This document shows, in pieces, positions 1 through 9,600 of a stretch of 64,000 nt of DNA; the stretch's first letter is position 1; the number at the start of each line of letters is the position of its first letter. Under the pieces are notes generated by a model, which ran no database searches, had not been told where the DNA came from, and was given only the letters and a program-made list of their open reading frames with translations. Position numbers and translations under genes: made by a program. This stretch comes from Budorcas taxicolor (lineage: Eukaryota; Chordata; Mammalia; Artiodactyla; Bovidae): assembly GCF_023091745.1 (NCBI RefSeq), contig NC_068910.1, positions 39,171,272 through 39,235,271 on the forward strand, given 5' to 3'.

Positions 1-315
1 GGAACAGGTCTGATAACAAAGAGGCAACAGCTGGGGACTTTGTAGTGATGTGACAGTTTTGCATCTTGATGAGGCGGTTATATACTAATCGACGCGTGTG
101 ATAAAATTGCATAGAACTCTATACACACACACAAAAGTAAATGCATGGAAAACGGGTAAAAACTGAAAACTCTCTGTAGTTTGTATGTATGCTAATTTCC
201 TTGTTTGAATATTGTGTTATAGTCTTGTAAGATGTTACCATTGGGGGAAATTGGATGAAGGATACATGCAACTTCTCTATATTATTTTCATAACTTCCTG
301 TGGCTCTCTAATTAT
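1..315 (+). repeat. L1 LINE 3' UTR tail, partial
   Basis: AT-rich sequence resembling the 3' end of mammalian L1 elements: the stretch around 235-310 (gggg-aaattgg-atgaagg, then acttcctgtgg and an attattttaaaa end) is the usual old-L1 tail. It is cut by the window edge and carries no open frame. Subfamily is not assigned. Confidence 0.6.
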
Positions 316-504
316 TTTAAAAGAAAAAGGGAAAAGTTATCTGGAAAATTTACAAATATTTGGGAATTAAACAATACCCTTCTAAATAACCTGTGAATCA
401 AATAAAAGTCACAAAGACTAATACAACATATTTTGACCTGAATGATCAGGAAAATACAAATATTAAATACTGTGGAATGCTGGGAAAGCAGGGCTTAGAG
501 GAAA

Positions 505-722
505 TTTTCTAGCTTTGGATATTTATAAGAAGAAGACAGGTTTAAGATCAATGATAATATTTTACATCTAAAGAAACTAGAAAAAGTAGAACAAGTTAAA
601 TATAAAACAACCAAAAGAAAAGGAATAATAAAAATAAGAGGAAATTGATAAAATATTAGACAGCAGAGTAAATCAATAAATTCAAAATTGGATAATTGCA
701 AAAATTAATATAATTAATAAGT
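505..722 (+). repeat. Direct duplication inside fossil L1, copy 1
   Basis: A 218-bp segment of L1 ORF2 DNA that recurs at 1462-1684. By eye the copies differ at about five substitutions and three short indels, so they are about 97 percent identical. This copy sits in its expected L1 context: flanking DNA on both sides continues the L1 order. Confidence 0.9.
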
Positions 723-796
723 CCCTTGGTAAGATGATCAATAAAAAAAGAAAAACAAACATTTTAAAAAAAGTAAAAAAGATTTGTCACTATAGA

Positions 797-1119
797 TTCA
801 GTTCAGTTCAGTTGCTCAGTCGTGTCTGACTCTTTGAGACCCCATGAATTGCAGCACGCCAGGCCTTCCTGTCCATCACCAACTCCCGGAGTTCACTCAA
901 ACTCACGTCCATCGAGTCGGTGATGCCATCCAGCCATCTCATCCTCTGTCGTCCCCTTTTCTTCCTGCTCCCAATCCCTCCCAGCATCAGTCTTTTCCAA
1001 TGAGTCAATTCTTTGCATGAGGTGGCCAAAGTACTGGAGCTTCAGCTTTAGCATCATTCCTTCCAAAGAACACCCAGGGCTGATCTCCTTCAGAATGGAC
1101 TGGTTGGATCTCCTTGCAG
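797..1119 (-). repeat. BovB (RTE) LINE 3' end, 5'-truncated
   Basis: The reverse strand reads the end of the BovB reverse-transcriptase frame, with the recognisable C-terminal block RMRWLDGITDSMD followed by LRELVMDRKAWRAAIHGV, then the short 3' tail at 797-815. Only the last part of the element is present and it breaks off at 1119. It lies inside the older L1, so it inserted later. BovB is abundant in ruminants and is the source of the Bov-A SINE unit. Confidence 0.92.
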
Positions 1120-1461
1120 ATTACATAAACATTAAAAGGATAACACTATCCGATATACTGACAACTTTAAAGATAATAGACAAATTTCATGAAAAAAAAT
1201 TACCAAAGCTGATAAAAGAAGAAATAAAAATGTTAAATAGCCTGGAATCTATTAAAATGTATTCATGGTAAAAGCATTCCCCCCACAACAAACCTCTAGG
1301 CCCAATGAGCTTCTCCTACTATTTAAGAAAGAAATAGTACCAACCCCACTTAACATCTTTCAGAAGAGATAGGATATTTCCCAAATTGTTTTATGAGACT
1401 AGCATTATTTTGATGCTAAAACCTGACAAAGATTACAAAAAAAAAAAGAAAAACTACAGGT

Positions 1462-1684
1462 TTTTCTAGCTTTGGATATTTATAAGAAGACAGGTTTAAG
1501 ATCAATGATAATATTTTACATCTAAAGAAACTAGAAAAAGTAGATCAAGTTAAATATAAAATAACCAAAAGAAAAGGAATAATAAAAATAAGAGGAAATT
1601 GATAAAATATAAGATAGACAGCAGAGTAAATCAATAAATCCAAAATTGGATAATTGCAAAAAGTAATATAATTAATTGATAAGT
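1462..1684 (+). repeat. Direct duplication inside fossil L1, copy 2 (displaced)
   Basis: Second copy of 505-722. It is out of place: the L1 block ending near 1460 should continue directly into the block at about 1690, but this segment lies between them. It therefore looks like an insertion of copied upstream DNA, not an ordinary part of the element. Confidence 0.88.
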
Positions 1685-2080
1685 TTTTCACCCTTCACAA
1701 TCATAGACATGAAAATTCTTAATATATATTATTAGCTAATTAAATCTAACAATAAAAATAAGGATAACACATTGATCACGATAGGCTTACCTCAGGAATT
1801 CAAGGTTGACTGAACACTAAAATTGTAATTCATGATATTAACAGAATGAAAGACAAAAGCCACATGACTGTTTTGTTGGATGCAGAAAAAGTATCTGACA
1901 AATTCCACATCCTTTTATGATAAACTCTGTGAGCAAACTAACAATAGCAGAAAACTTCCTCAACTGGATGAAGGAACTACAGCTCACCAACACATAACAT
2001 GATGCATATCAACAAAACTCTGAATATTTTACTCCTACAACTGAACACAAAGCAGGGATGTCCTGAAAGGAGACACCATT

Positions 2081-2992
2081 TGAACTCATTCATTTGAAAA
2101 CACCATTGAACTTATCCAGGACCAGCAGCTTTATTTAACATTTCTATAAGTGATCTGGAAGATCTGCAAGTGTGTAGATGCCATTGATGTCTTTCTGGTG
2201 GGGACAAGCCAAAATGTCAGCACTCTCTCTACTGCAGAGCATGTTTCCAAATTGTTGATCAGGATGTACTGATGGATCAAAAACTCAATTTAGTAAGTAA
2301 AGACCAAAATATTCTTTAAAATATACTAGACAAGACTAGAAAATGTTAGAATGAATATATCAAAGAGAAATGATTTTGGAAATTTTTTGTCTGAAATCCA
2401 TTAGGCTGGCTTTTTCCTAAATGGTTTAAATTTTTCTTTCAGCGAGCAACGGCTGCTCAGAGTAGGGGAAAGAGAATAGTGGCCACAAATATTGGTAGTG
2501 ATCCCAACCAAGCCTTGACTGCCCTGTGTTTCAATATACTTCTGGGAGTGTGTGTGTTTGTACATGTGGAGTCATGATGTAAAATGTATTTCTTACTGTG
2601 AACTGTGGTAGAAAAAAATTGTGAGACTTCATCAACTTGCAAAAAGTGATGATATATGTACGTGTGGATATATGCAGGGGTCTGTCGGTTCTAGTTTCCT
2701 GCTAGGAGGGGCCTGCCTAACTATTTCCAACACACAGCATCAGACCACCAAAATGCTGAGCCTCACTAGTAAAGGAAAATCTTCTCCTTACTTGTCCAAA
2801 AATATGGTCTCTGCACACTGAGAAGAAACAAAACAGAGGCGAGGGCTACAAACTATCAGGATTACCCAGGGCAGCTGCCCAGTGCTGCCTTGCAACACTT
2901 TAGAGGATGCTTTCACACAGACTGCAATGCGAATGGCTCCCCCTGGAGTTGAGCAGCGTACTACCCAAGGAGCCCTACCAGGCAGCCTCAAG
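2081..2992. other. Intergenic, no supported feature
   Basis: AT-rich at first, then mixed single-copy-looking DNA. The short open frames here (60-67 codons) show no recognisable domain and no splice or codon signature of a gene. Old L1 sequence may continue to about 2160 but I cannot support it. Confidence 0.5.
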
Positions 2993-3300
2993 TATGGTGA
3001 TTAAGAGCTCAAGCTTTGGAGTCCAACAAACCTGGGGTTCAATTCCAGATCTAATCTCAGGCTATACAAACTGAGGCAGGTAATTTAACCTCCCTGAGCC
3101 TCAATTTCCTCAAGAGGGCACATTATATATTCCTGGGCATTGTTCAGTGCCCAGCACATTGTTGTTCTCATTAAATGTGTTAAATAAACATAAAAATGAG
3201 CTAACGACTGCCCAATAAGGTGGTGGTGAGAAGTAAATGAACGAGTACAACGTGTTTACATTCAGTCTAAAAACTAGCACACAGTAAGCACTAAACCAAC
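2993..3300 (+). repeat. MIR SINE
   Basis: Sense MIR with the ttaagagctcaagctttgga head, a central cctccctgagcctcaatttcctc core and an end near gcacacagtaagcact. Extra sequence of about 80 bp splits the core from the tail. Confidence 0.82.
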
Positions 3301-4849
3301 TATCTACAAAAGATGACAAACTGAAATATTAAGATTCTTCAGGATGAAAAGATGCATGAGGAGAAGGAACTATTTTGTTTATTTCAATAAAAAATAATCA
3401 TAAGCTTTGAGAGAAGAGAAACATTAAAAGTAATATAACCTGGTACAGTAACACTTTGGTAAGGTGGGGATTATCCTTGATGCTTGAAAGTACATTTGGA
3501 ACAAACAAAACGTAGGAAACAATCCATTTTGGTATTTCCCATTGTAGGTCAGGTAAGGGCAAAAAGTATAGATAACTTCAAAGCATTCTAGGAGTGATAC
3601 TGAGCTCTGAGCCATGGAATCAGAACTGTTTGGGTTCACTCCTGGTTGCGGGGGTTGGGGGGGTATGCTGGGGGAGAGTGACCCATGGGGGGACATGTGT
3701 TCCATCCTTCCCCAGTACTTATTTCCTGGTGCAACTGTGGCTCAGACGCAGTCATGACAACTCTTCATTCATCCCTATTAAATTCTCACAATGGAGCAGG
3801 TCACCCTTGCCTGAAAGCACAAACCCAGAACTGACTCCTGTCCCCTTCCTGCCTGTGGTCCTGCTTGCCCCCCTTCTGGCAGGAAGCCGTATCACCTCCA
3901 GAGAGAAGGCTGGTAACGCAAGCCAGCAAAAGTACATTCCAGGACAGAGGGATGCTGAGCCCCCAGGCGAGGTCAGGCTAGTCAGCACTTAGAAAAGGAG
4001 GCACTTCTCACACTTGCTAATGAGTTTGACGCTTGTGAAACATAAACAGGAAGTGGGAGCTCTCCAAAGCGACCTGAAGGAAATCCACTCCCAGTTTGGT
4101 CAACGTGTGAATCCCAGATCTCTAGGTTGTCAAGGACACTGCCAATTAAGACTGAGCCCACCCCTACCCGCCCCTTCAACTGCACCCGAGGCTGATCTTC
4201 ACCAGGTTTCAGCACTGACCCCGTTTTGTTGTTGTAGTTTTTTTCAATCCTTCCCACAGCCAGGTCACTCGGCAGCGGGGTGACTGACCCGAGGCGCGGT
4301 GGGAAAGGCTCACAGTCATCTCTCAACTCCCCGAACTTACAGGGCAGGGCAGCACAGAGGTCAGTGAAATCCCCAGCCAGGCCTTATTTTAGTCATGAAT
4401 TTCCACTGGCTCCCTCCTCTGACAGCATCAGCGCTGCTCACAGAGCGGGCTTGGAGTTTCAGCTGTTTTCCCTGCTCCAGGCAGAGTTAGAAGGTCACAG
4501 AGGCCGGACTTTTCCGGGGGAGTGGGTGGGGGCCTCGGGCGGCCTCAGAGAGATTGCAGAGATCTGGAGCCGCTTGGAGGAGGCCCTTCTGCCCCAGGCT
4601 CCGGGCGATGGGTTAACGTCTCCCCTCTCCTCCTCTGCCTAGACATTGTGGTTCACATTAAATTTTAAAAAATAATTTTTTTAATACCAAAAAAAATTTT
4701 TTAAGCCCACACTTTCTATCTTATCTTCTCCCTTCTCTTCGCCAGCAGCACCGATACAATTTTCCCAGTACTGCCTTCCCCTCATTTCCCAGGGTAAGCC
4801 CTCCTCAGAGGTTCCTGTGAATTCAAGAGCAGCATCTGTGTTCCATTCA
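3301..4849. other. Single-copy 5' flank of BHLHE40
   Basis: Mostly unique DNA rising in GC content toward the CpG-rich promoter domain. The open frames here (up to 132 codons) overlap each other on both strands, have no recognisable domains and no supporting signals. Distal regulatory elements are likely in such a position but I see no decisive motif. Confidence 0.5.
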
Positions 4850-4935
4850 CCTACAGTGTATCTGGCAGCGTATCTAAGCACAACGCCGGGCACAGGGTAG
4901 GGGGCTCAACCAACACTTGTCGAGTGAATGAACGC
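4850..4935 (+). repeat. L2 LINE 3' end fragment
   Basis: Ends with the L2-type tail: gggcacagggtagggggctcaa, then acttgtcgagtgaatgaacg. It marks the upstream edge of the CpG-rich block. Confidence 0.65.
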
Positions 4936-4938
4936 TAA

Positions 4939-4946
4939 GACGTCAG
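4939..4946 (+). promoter_or_regulatory. CRE-like site
   Basis: GACGTCAG matches 7 of 8 bases of the palindromic cAMP response element TGACGTCA. It lies about 1.6 kb upstream of the BHLHE40 start codon. BHLHE40 is known to respond to cAMP, but a single match of this length is weak evidence. Confidence 0.3.
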
Positions 4947-5749
4947 CGTGATGGGCAGTTTTTCCAAGTCTCTCTTTTCCAGCTTGCCCCGGCTGCAGAC
5001 CGCACACTGCGCCGCAGAAGTCCCCGGCAGGGGGAGATGGACGACCCCGACCCCCAGGAGCTCCTGTGCTCGGGGGTGTCGGTCCCCGGCCAGGGCAGAA
5101 GGGCGCTCTGTCAGGAGCTCTGCGGCCCAAGCCCAGGCCAGGTGAAGTGTCACGCCCCGCGCTGCCGCAGGGCAAGCGCCGCTGCCGCGGTTGTGTAACG
5201 TTGCAGCCCAAGGGGAGGGGACCCGGGCGCCTCTGCTCCAGTGGGGGCAGAGGAGGGAGGAAACGCAGGGCACCGCGCCCGGTCTCTTTCTGTGCTTGAT
5301 CAGCCTAAGTGTGGGCCGGGGCGGGGGGTGGGGGCACTGGGGCACCCTGGGGGGTGCGCAAGTGAGTGTCCGCCGGCACGCAGACTGCGCCCCGGGAGCA
5401 CAGCTCCAAAGGAGCCAGGGACCGCGGCGCACAGCCTAGCGGGTCAGGTGCGCGCAGCGTGCTCCGCGGCGGCCTCGCCTGCCCCTGCACTTGGCTGCCA
5501 GCCCGCTTCCCATGGGGTGACATCCGCCCCGCCCTCCTCGGCCCCTCCCCACGGCGGGCGATTCCTGGACTCGGGGCCGAGGGGTGGGGGCAGGGAAGCC
5601 GGCGCGGAAAGAAACCCCAGCCTCTGGGGAAGGCAGGGGGGCCGGGCGACTCCCTCTGCTGCGCGCTGGTTCCTCCGAGCGGGCGCGCGGGGGGAGGAGG
5701 AGGAAGAGGGTTGGGCTGGAGCGAGCGAGGGGATATTCCTCTCCCGGCT

Positions 5750-5756
5750 TGAGTCA
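5750..5756 (+). promoter_or_regulatory. AP-1 consensus site
   Basis: TGAGTCA, the exact AP-1 (FOS/JUN) heptamer, lies within the CpG-rich promoter domain about 780 bp upstream of the start codon. This is a sequence match only. Confidence 0.4.
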
Positions 5757-6022
5757 GACGCGGGCGGATCCGTCCTCCCCCGTTCCCTCCCAGGAGACGG
5801 GAACTTACTTCATTTCCCTGGGGCAGGTTCGCCCACGTTACCAACCTCCCCCCACCACCTCCCCGGCTCCCTAGCCCCTTCCAGCTTCCGCGCCCCTCGC
5901 CCAACTAGGCAGGACCCAGACTGCCCTGCCAACCCCCTCTTCGGGGAAAGGCAGCCGCAGACACCTGGGGGCCGGGGCTGGGGGGGTGGGGGCTCCCTCG
6001 CAGCCGCGGGAGCGTTGTCCAA

Positions 6023-6039
6023 CACGTGAGACTCATGTG
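6023..6039 (+). promoter_or_regulatory. Tandem E-box (CACGTG-N5-CATGTG)
   Basis: A canonical CACGTG (6023-6028) is followed after 5 bp by CATGTG (6034-6039). Closely spaced paired E-boxes are the type of site used by CLOCK:BMAL1, usually with a 6-7 bp spacer, so this spacer is slightly short. BHLHE40 is a known clock-controlled gene whose product also binds CACGTG and represses its own promoter. That this pair does the job is inference. Confidence 0.55.
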
Positions 6040-6092
6040 ATGAAGCCGGGGGAGGGCGGGCAGGTCGCTCCTTCCCTCCCCGGCAGCGGCCA

Positions 6093-6111
6093 GACGTGCC
6101 TGGAGTCACAG
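6093..6111 (+). promoter_or_regulatory. Hypoxia response element with ancillary site
   Basis: The HIF core GACGTG (6093-6098) is followed after 8 bp by CACAG (6107-6111). This core plus CACAG layout is that of the erythropoietin enhancer HRE. BHLHE40 is an established HIF-1 target. Assignment of this copy as functional is inference. Confidence 0.55.
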
Positions 6112-6118
6112 GGTAGAA

Positions 6119-6124
6119 CACGTA
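6119..6124 (-). promoter_or_regulatory. Second hypoxia-type core, opposite strand
   Basis: CACGTA on the + strand reads TACGTG on the minus strand, which is the HIF core in its erythropoietin form. It lies 20 bp from the end of the first core, so the two could act as an inverted pair. Confidence 0.4.
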
Positions 6125-6184
6125 GCTCCAACCCACCCACTCGCTCCCATTTAACCCAGCCCGCAGCCTCTCCATTACTCCTCG

Positions 6185-6256
6185 GCTCTCCCCCACCATC
6201 CCCCCCCCACTCCGCCCTAACCGCACCCCCCCCTCCCGCCTCCCCGCCCGCCCCAC
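6185..6256. promoter_or_regulatory. C-rich core-promoter tract (G4/i-motif candidate)
   Basis: Repeated runs of 4-9 C separated by short spacers, just upstream of the inferred transcription start (about 6270-6300). The minus strand has enough G-runs for several G-quadruplex registers. No TATA box is visible at the expected distance, consistent with a CpG-island promoter. Confidence 0.5.
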
Positions 6257-6289
6257 TTCTCATTCACTTGGCTCGCACCGTGCAGACGG

Positions 6290-6533
6290 CACTGGGAGCA
6301 CACACCGCCAGTCTGTGCGCAGAGCCGGAGCCAGAGGCCGCGGGTACACCATGCACGCCCCCAACTGAAGCAGCACCTCAAAGCCGCAGCTCTTCGCAGC
6401 CCAGCGGATTTCAGAGAGCTCTGACTCAGAGGAAGCCCTGCGGAGAGACCCCCGAAACCTCCTCCACGACAGTCCTCACCCGACGCTCCACCACTGCAGA
6501 CAGGAGCGCAGAGTGGCCCCGGCTCGCAGCGCA
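6290..6533 (+). other. BHLHE40: BHLHE40 5' UTR (inferred start)
   Basis: Segment between the inferred transcription start and the initiator ATG. The start is estimated from resemblance to the human 5' UTR as I recall it, not from a motif, so it may move by tens of bases. It has one upstream ATG (6351) and no in-frame extension of the main frame from it. Confidence 0.55.
6351..6368 (+). other. Short upstream ORF in BHLHE40 leader
   Basis: ATG to TGA encoding five residues (M-H-A-P-N). It is the only ATG between the inferred transcript start and the main initiator, with A at -3, so it should be recognised by scanning ribosomes. The stop is 165 nt before the main ATG, a distance compatible with re-initiation. 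Such uORFs usually lower translation and can change it under stress. Confidence 0.6.
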
Positions 6534-6613
6534 ATGGAGCGGATCCCCAGCGCGCAACCGCCCCCCACTTGCCTGCCCAAAGCGCCGGGACTGGAGCCCG
6601 GAGACCTACCAGG
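6534..6613 (+). CDS. BHLHE40: BHLHE40 coding exon 1
   Basis: Encodes residues 1-26 plus two bases of codon 27, a Pro-rich N-terminus beginning MERIPSAQPPP. It is followed by the donor gtaagt at 6614. Intron 1 is only 162 bp and ends in ctacag at 6775. Confidence 0.97.
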
Positions 6614-9600
6614 GTAAGTTGGCACCCCTGGCCCCTTCAAGCCTCAACTCCAGTCCTGCCTTCTGCGCGGCTTTCAACTCCAAGTAGTTCTGGGTGCATC
6701 CGGGGGTTCTTGCCAGTCAGGGCTCCTGCAACCCGATGCGCAAGTCATGACCCTTCCTCGTCCCTCTCCCTACAGGATGGATTTTGCCCATATGTACCAA
6801 GTGTACAAGTCGAGGCGGGGAATAAAGCGGAGCGAGGACAGCAAGGTAAGGGCACCGCGCCCCTGTGGACCCCATGCCCTCGTACGCGCTGAGTTTCCAA
6901 TAAAAGTTTTCTCACTTTAACGTTGGAGTGGGGTATGCAAGGTGTGGGCCCTGTGCCTCTACTGAGTAGCTTGGAGAAGAAGGGGCAGATAGGGTTCTGG
7001 GTGTGACTCTGCTCCACTGCCGAGACTCTTCTGCCGCGGGGTGGGAAAGGAGAAGCGCTTCTCACCTCCTTCCTCCCGCGCCCACCATCTCTCCGTGCGC
7101 TTTGCAGGAGACCTACAAACTGCCGCACCGGCTCATCGAGAAAAAGAGACGTGACCGGATTAACGAGTGCATCGCCCAGCTGAAGGATCTCCTCCCCGAA
7201 CATCTCAAACTTACAGTAAGTGAGAAGCTGGCCCCTCTCCAAACCAGCTCCTCTGCCCAGAGGGCGGGCGAGGGTCACCCGCCGCCTGCAGGCTCCGCCA
7301 GGAACTGCAGACCAGATGGCTGGATCCTAGCTAGTGGCTGGCTCTGTTTGGGGGTACCCTTCTCCAGTCTCAGAATTTTCTGGCAACCTCGTGCAAATGA
7401 GATAAGAATCATTTGTACTTGTCCAGCTTGGCACCAACACCAGCCGGCCTTCCTTTGCTAGAGTTTAAGGTGATTCTCGGGGTTCTCCTTTTCTCACATT
7501 GAGCAAATCCAGCAACCCACTTTTTTTTTTTACCCCCTTCCCCACATCCCTTTTTAAAATAAGAGGACTTGTTTTGATGTGTCATTTTTTTTTTTACGTC
7601 CTGTCCTTTCTTGGCGATTGTCAATAGCTTACTAGATTGGCAGCCTTTGGTTGGGGAAAGAAGAAAAAAATAGTATTTAGGAGAAAATAGTATTTAGGAA
7701 GGAACAAAAAAGCGTAGATGAGCTAGAAGTTATGACAGGGTGTCAGGAAAGAAACTAGGGAAAGCCTCTTGGCTGCCAGACACAGTAGAAGTCTCTACTA
7801 GGGTTGACACCACTGCAGAGAAATGTTATCTCTGGATTCCCCTGAGTTAAGGTCAGCAACGGCTGCTGGAAAAATTTATCTGTCAAAGCTTCCTCCTGAG
7901 CTAGCTGCTGCTTCCAAAATGCCTCCAAAGATGGGGTACACTTGTTTGCTGTCCTCTAATCAAAAATATATGCATATATACATATTTTTTAACATCATCT
8001 AAAACTTAAAACTTAATTTAGCCAACCAGGAACAGACTTTTTTATCCCCCTTTAGAGACATTCGCTGGTGGTGGTTTAGTCGCTTAGTGGTGTCCGACTC
8101 TTGCGACCCCATGGAGTGTAGCCCAGGCGACTGATGAATCTCATGGCTAATTAGTATCCCAGAGGTGGGACTTCTCTGAGCTCACTGCTGACGGAGGCTC
8201 TTTTTATTCCAGACTTTGGGTCACTTGGAAAAAGCAGTGGTTCTTGAACTTACCTTGAAGCATGTGAAAGCATTAACAAACCTAATTGATCAACAACAGC
8301 AGAAAATCATTGCCCTGCAGAGCGGTCTGCAAGCTGGTGAGTACCATGTCTGGCTATCATCTCCTTAGAGTTCTAGCACAAATAGAGAGCCTGTAAGTAA
8401 GCTCAACATCTGGTATAAGAAACATTCCCGCAACAAATTGCTTATGCATGTTAGTTGGGGGAGATGCTGTTTTATCTTTCCTAAAAGGTCAGACTTTTCA
8501 TTTGGAATGCTGCTGTGTGCCACCTGGCATGAATACATATTAGTCAAATGGTAAAATATTTCTGTGGCATTTTGGCTTAAGAGTTGCTGGGGTTCTGGGA
8601 GTCCCCCCCACTTTGAAAATGCCAAGGCACCTATAATTTGCATCGTGGGTGTTTTACAGTTGTTTTCCTTAGCCCTGTTTCATTGGAGAATAAATCATGG
8701 GTATGCCCCAGTGTTTTAATGTTTCTCCACTTCCTTATCCCTCGGTGTGTGGTATGAGCCTGGCAAGATGACAGCAGTAGTTTTTCCTGCATTTCATGTG
8801 GTTCCCTGAATAGCCACTAGGTATCTCGGTGAATTACACAATCTAACGAAACCACTGAAGTTTCATCACCCATTTCTACGGACTTCCAGAGAATCACAGT
8901 CATCTAACCGTCTGGTCTCACCCATTCCAAATAATACTGTACAAACGAGGGAGAAATTCCTCTACCCACTCCCTCATTCTTCTCTCCTTTCCAAACTAGG
9001 ACAATGAGGAAGTCGTTCTGCCAGTTGCCTCATTGAAAACAGAAAGATGATCATACCTAAGTTCCTGGGGATCATGGATAGACTATATGAGAAAGACCTA
9101 GAAATAGCCTTTAAATATAGCAGCATGACTGCAACTTGTATAAGCCATTGAAAATAAGCGTACTTTAGGTGACATGGTTCCTTCATTCTCATTTTTTGAC
9201 TGGTCACTGTCCATCTTACTATGGTAAGATGATGTTCTGTAAATTGACTCTGGTTATGAGCACACTAGGATGATTATGGCTGTGTTACTTATAACGAAAA
9301 CTCAAGAATTCCTTATAAATGCAACAAGAGGGGAAACCGTCTGTCTATTAAATGTGGTCTATGCCTATGATATTACACAGCCATTACAAATCATATTTTA
9401 TCTCTGAGAGGTAGAATTATGGATGATTTTTAGTTTATTCTTTATACTTTTCAGTGTAATTCAAATTTCCCCTGATCATATTACTTTTGGAGTTAGAAAT
9501 ACAATCAGCAAATGCTGTTAACAAAAAGGAAAGCCCCAGGGTCTTTGGAACCTAGGTATCCATGTGAACCACAGAGCCTTCTGAAATGTCTCTCTTTGCA

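Larger units (their letters stand above)
335..2080 (+). repeat. Fossil L1 ORF2 (reverse transcriptase region), degenerate, interrupted
   Basis: Degenerate L1 ORF2 DNA in sense orientation. Recognisable landmarks occur in the expected order, including the block near 1395-1430 that once coded the part before the RT core and the 1850-1905 block (ccacatgactgttttgttgga then gcagaaaaagtatctgacaaa). Stops and indels are throughout, so it is not coding. It is interrupted by a BovB fragment (797-1119) and by a second copy of its own 505-722 segment at 1462-1684. Family assignment rests on remembered L1 sequence; the age class is uncertain. Confidence 0.75.
4940..7320. promoter_or_regulatory. CpG-island-like domain covering the BHLHE40 promoter and exons 1-3
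   Basis: Dense CG dinucleotides and very high GC content run from about 4940, through the promoter and first three coding exons, into intron 3. This is the usual setting of a vertebrate regulatory-gene promoter. The domain is stop-poor, so long overlapping frames appear on both strands (up to 262 codons at 5241-6029) without being genes. GC-box-type runs occur near 5315-5335. Observed/expected CpG was not computed. Confidence 0.85.

Noticed and set aside
808..1029. Minus-strand 73-residue frame as a gene
   Set aside because: It is the C-terminal end of the BovB reverse transcriptase in a truncated repeat, with further such frames at 57261-57449.
5241..6687. Long open frames up to 262 and 233 codons upstream of and across BHLHE40 exon 1
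   Set aside because: They overlap each other on both strands, are Pro/Gly/Arg-rich low-complexity translations of CpG-island DNA, and read through the promoter and a splice donor. This is stop depletion, not coding.
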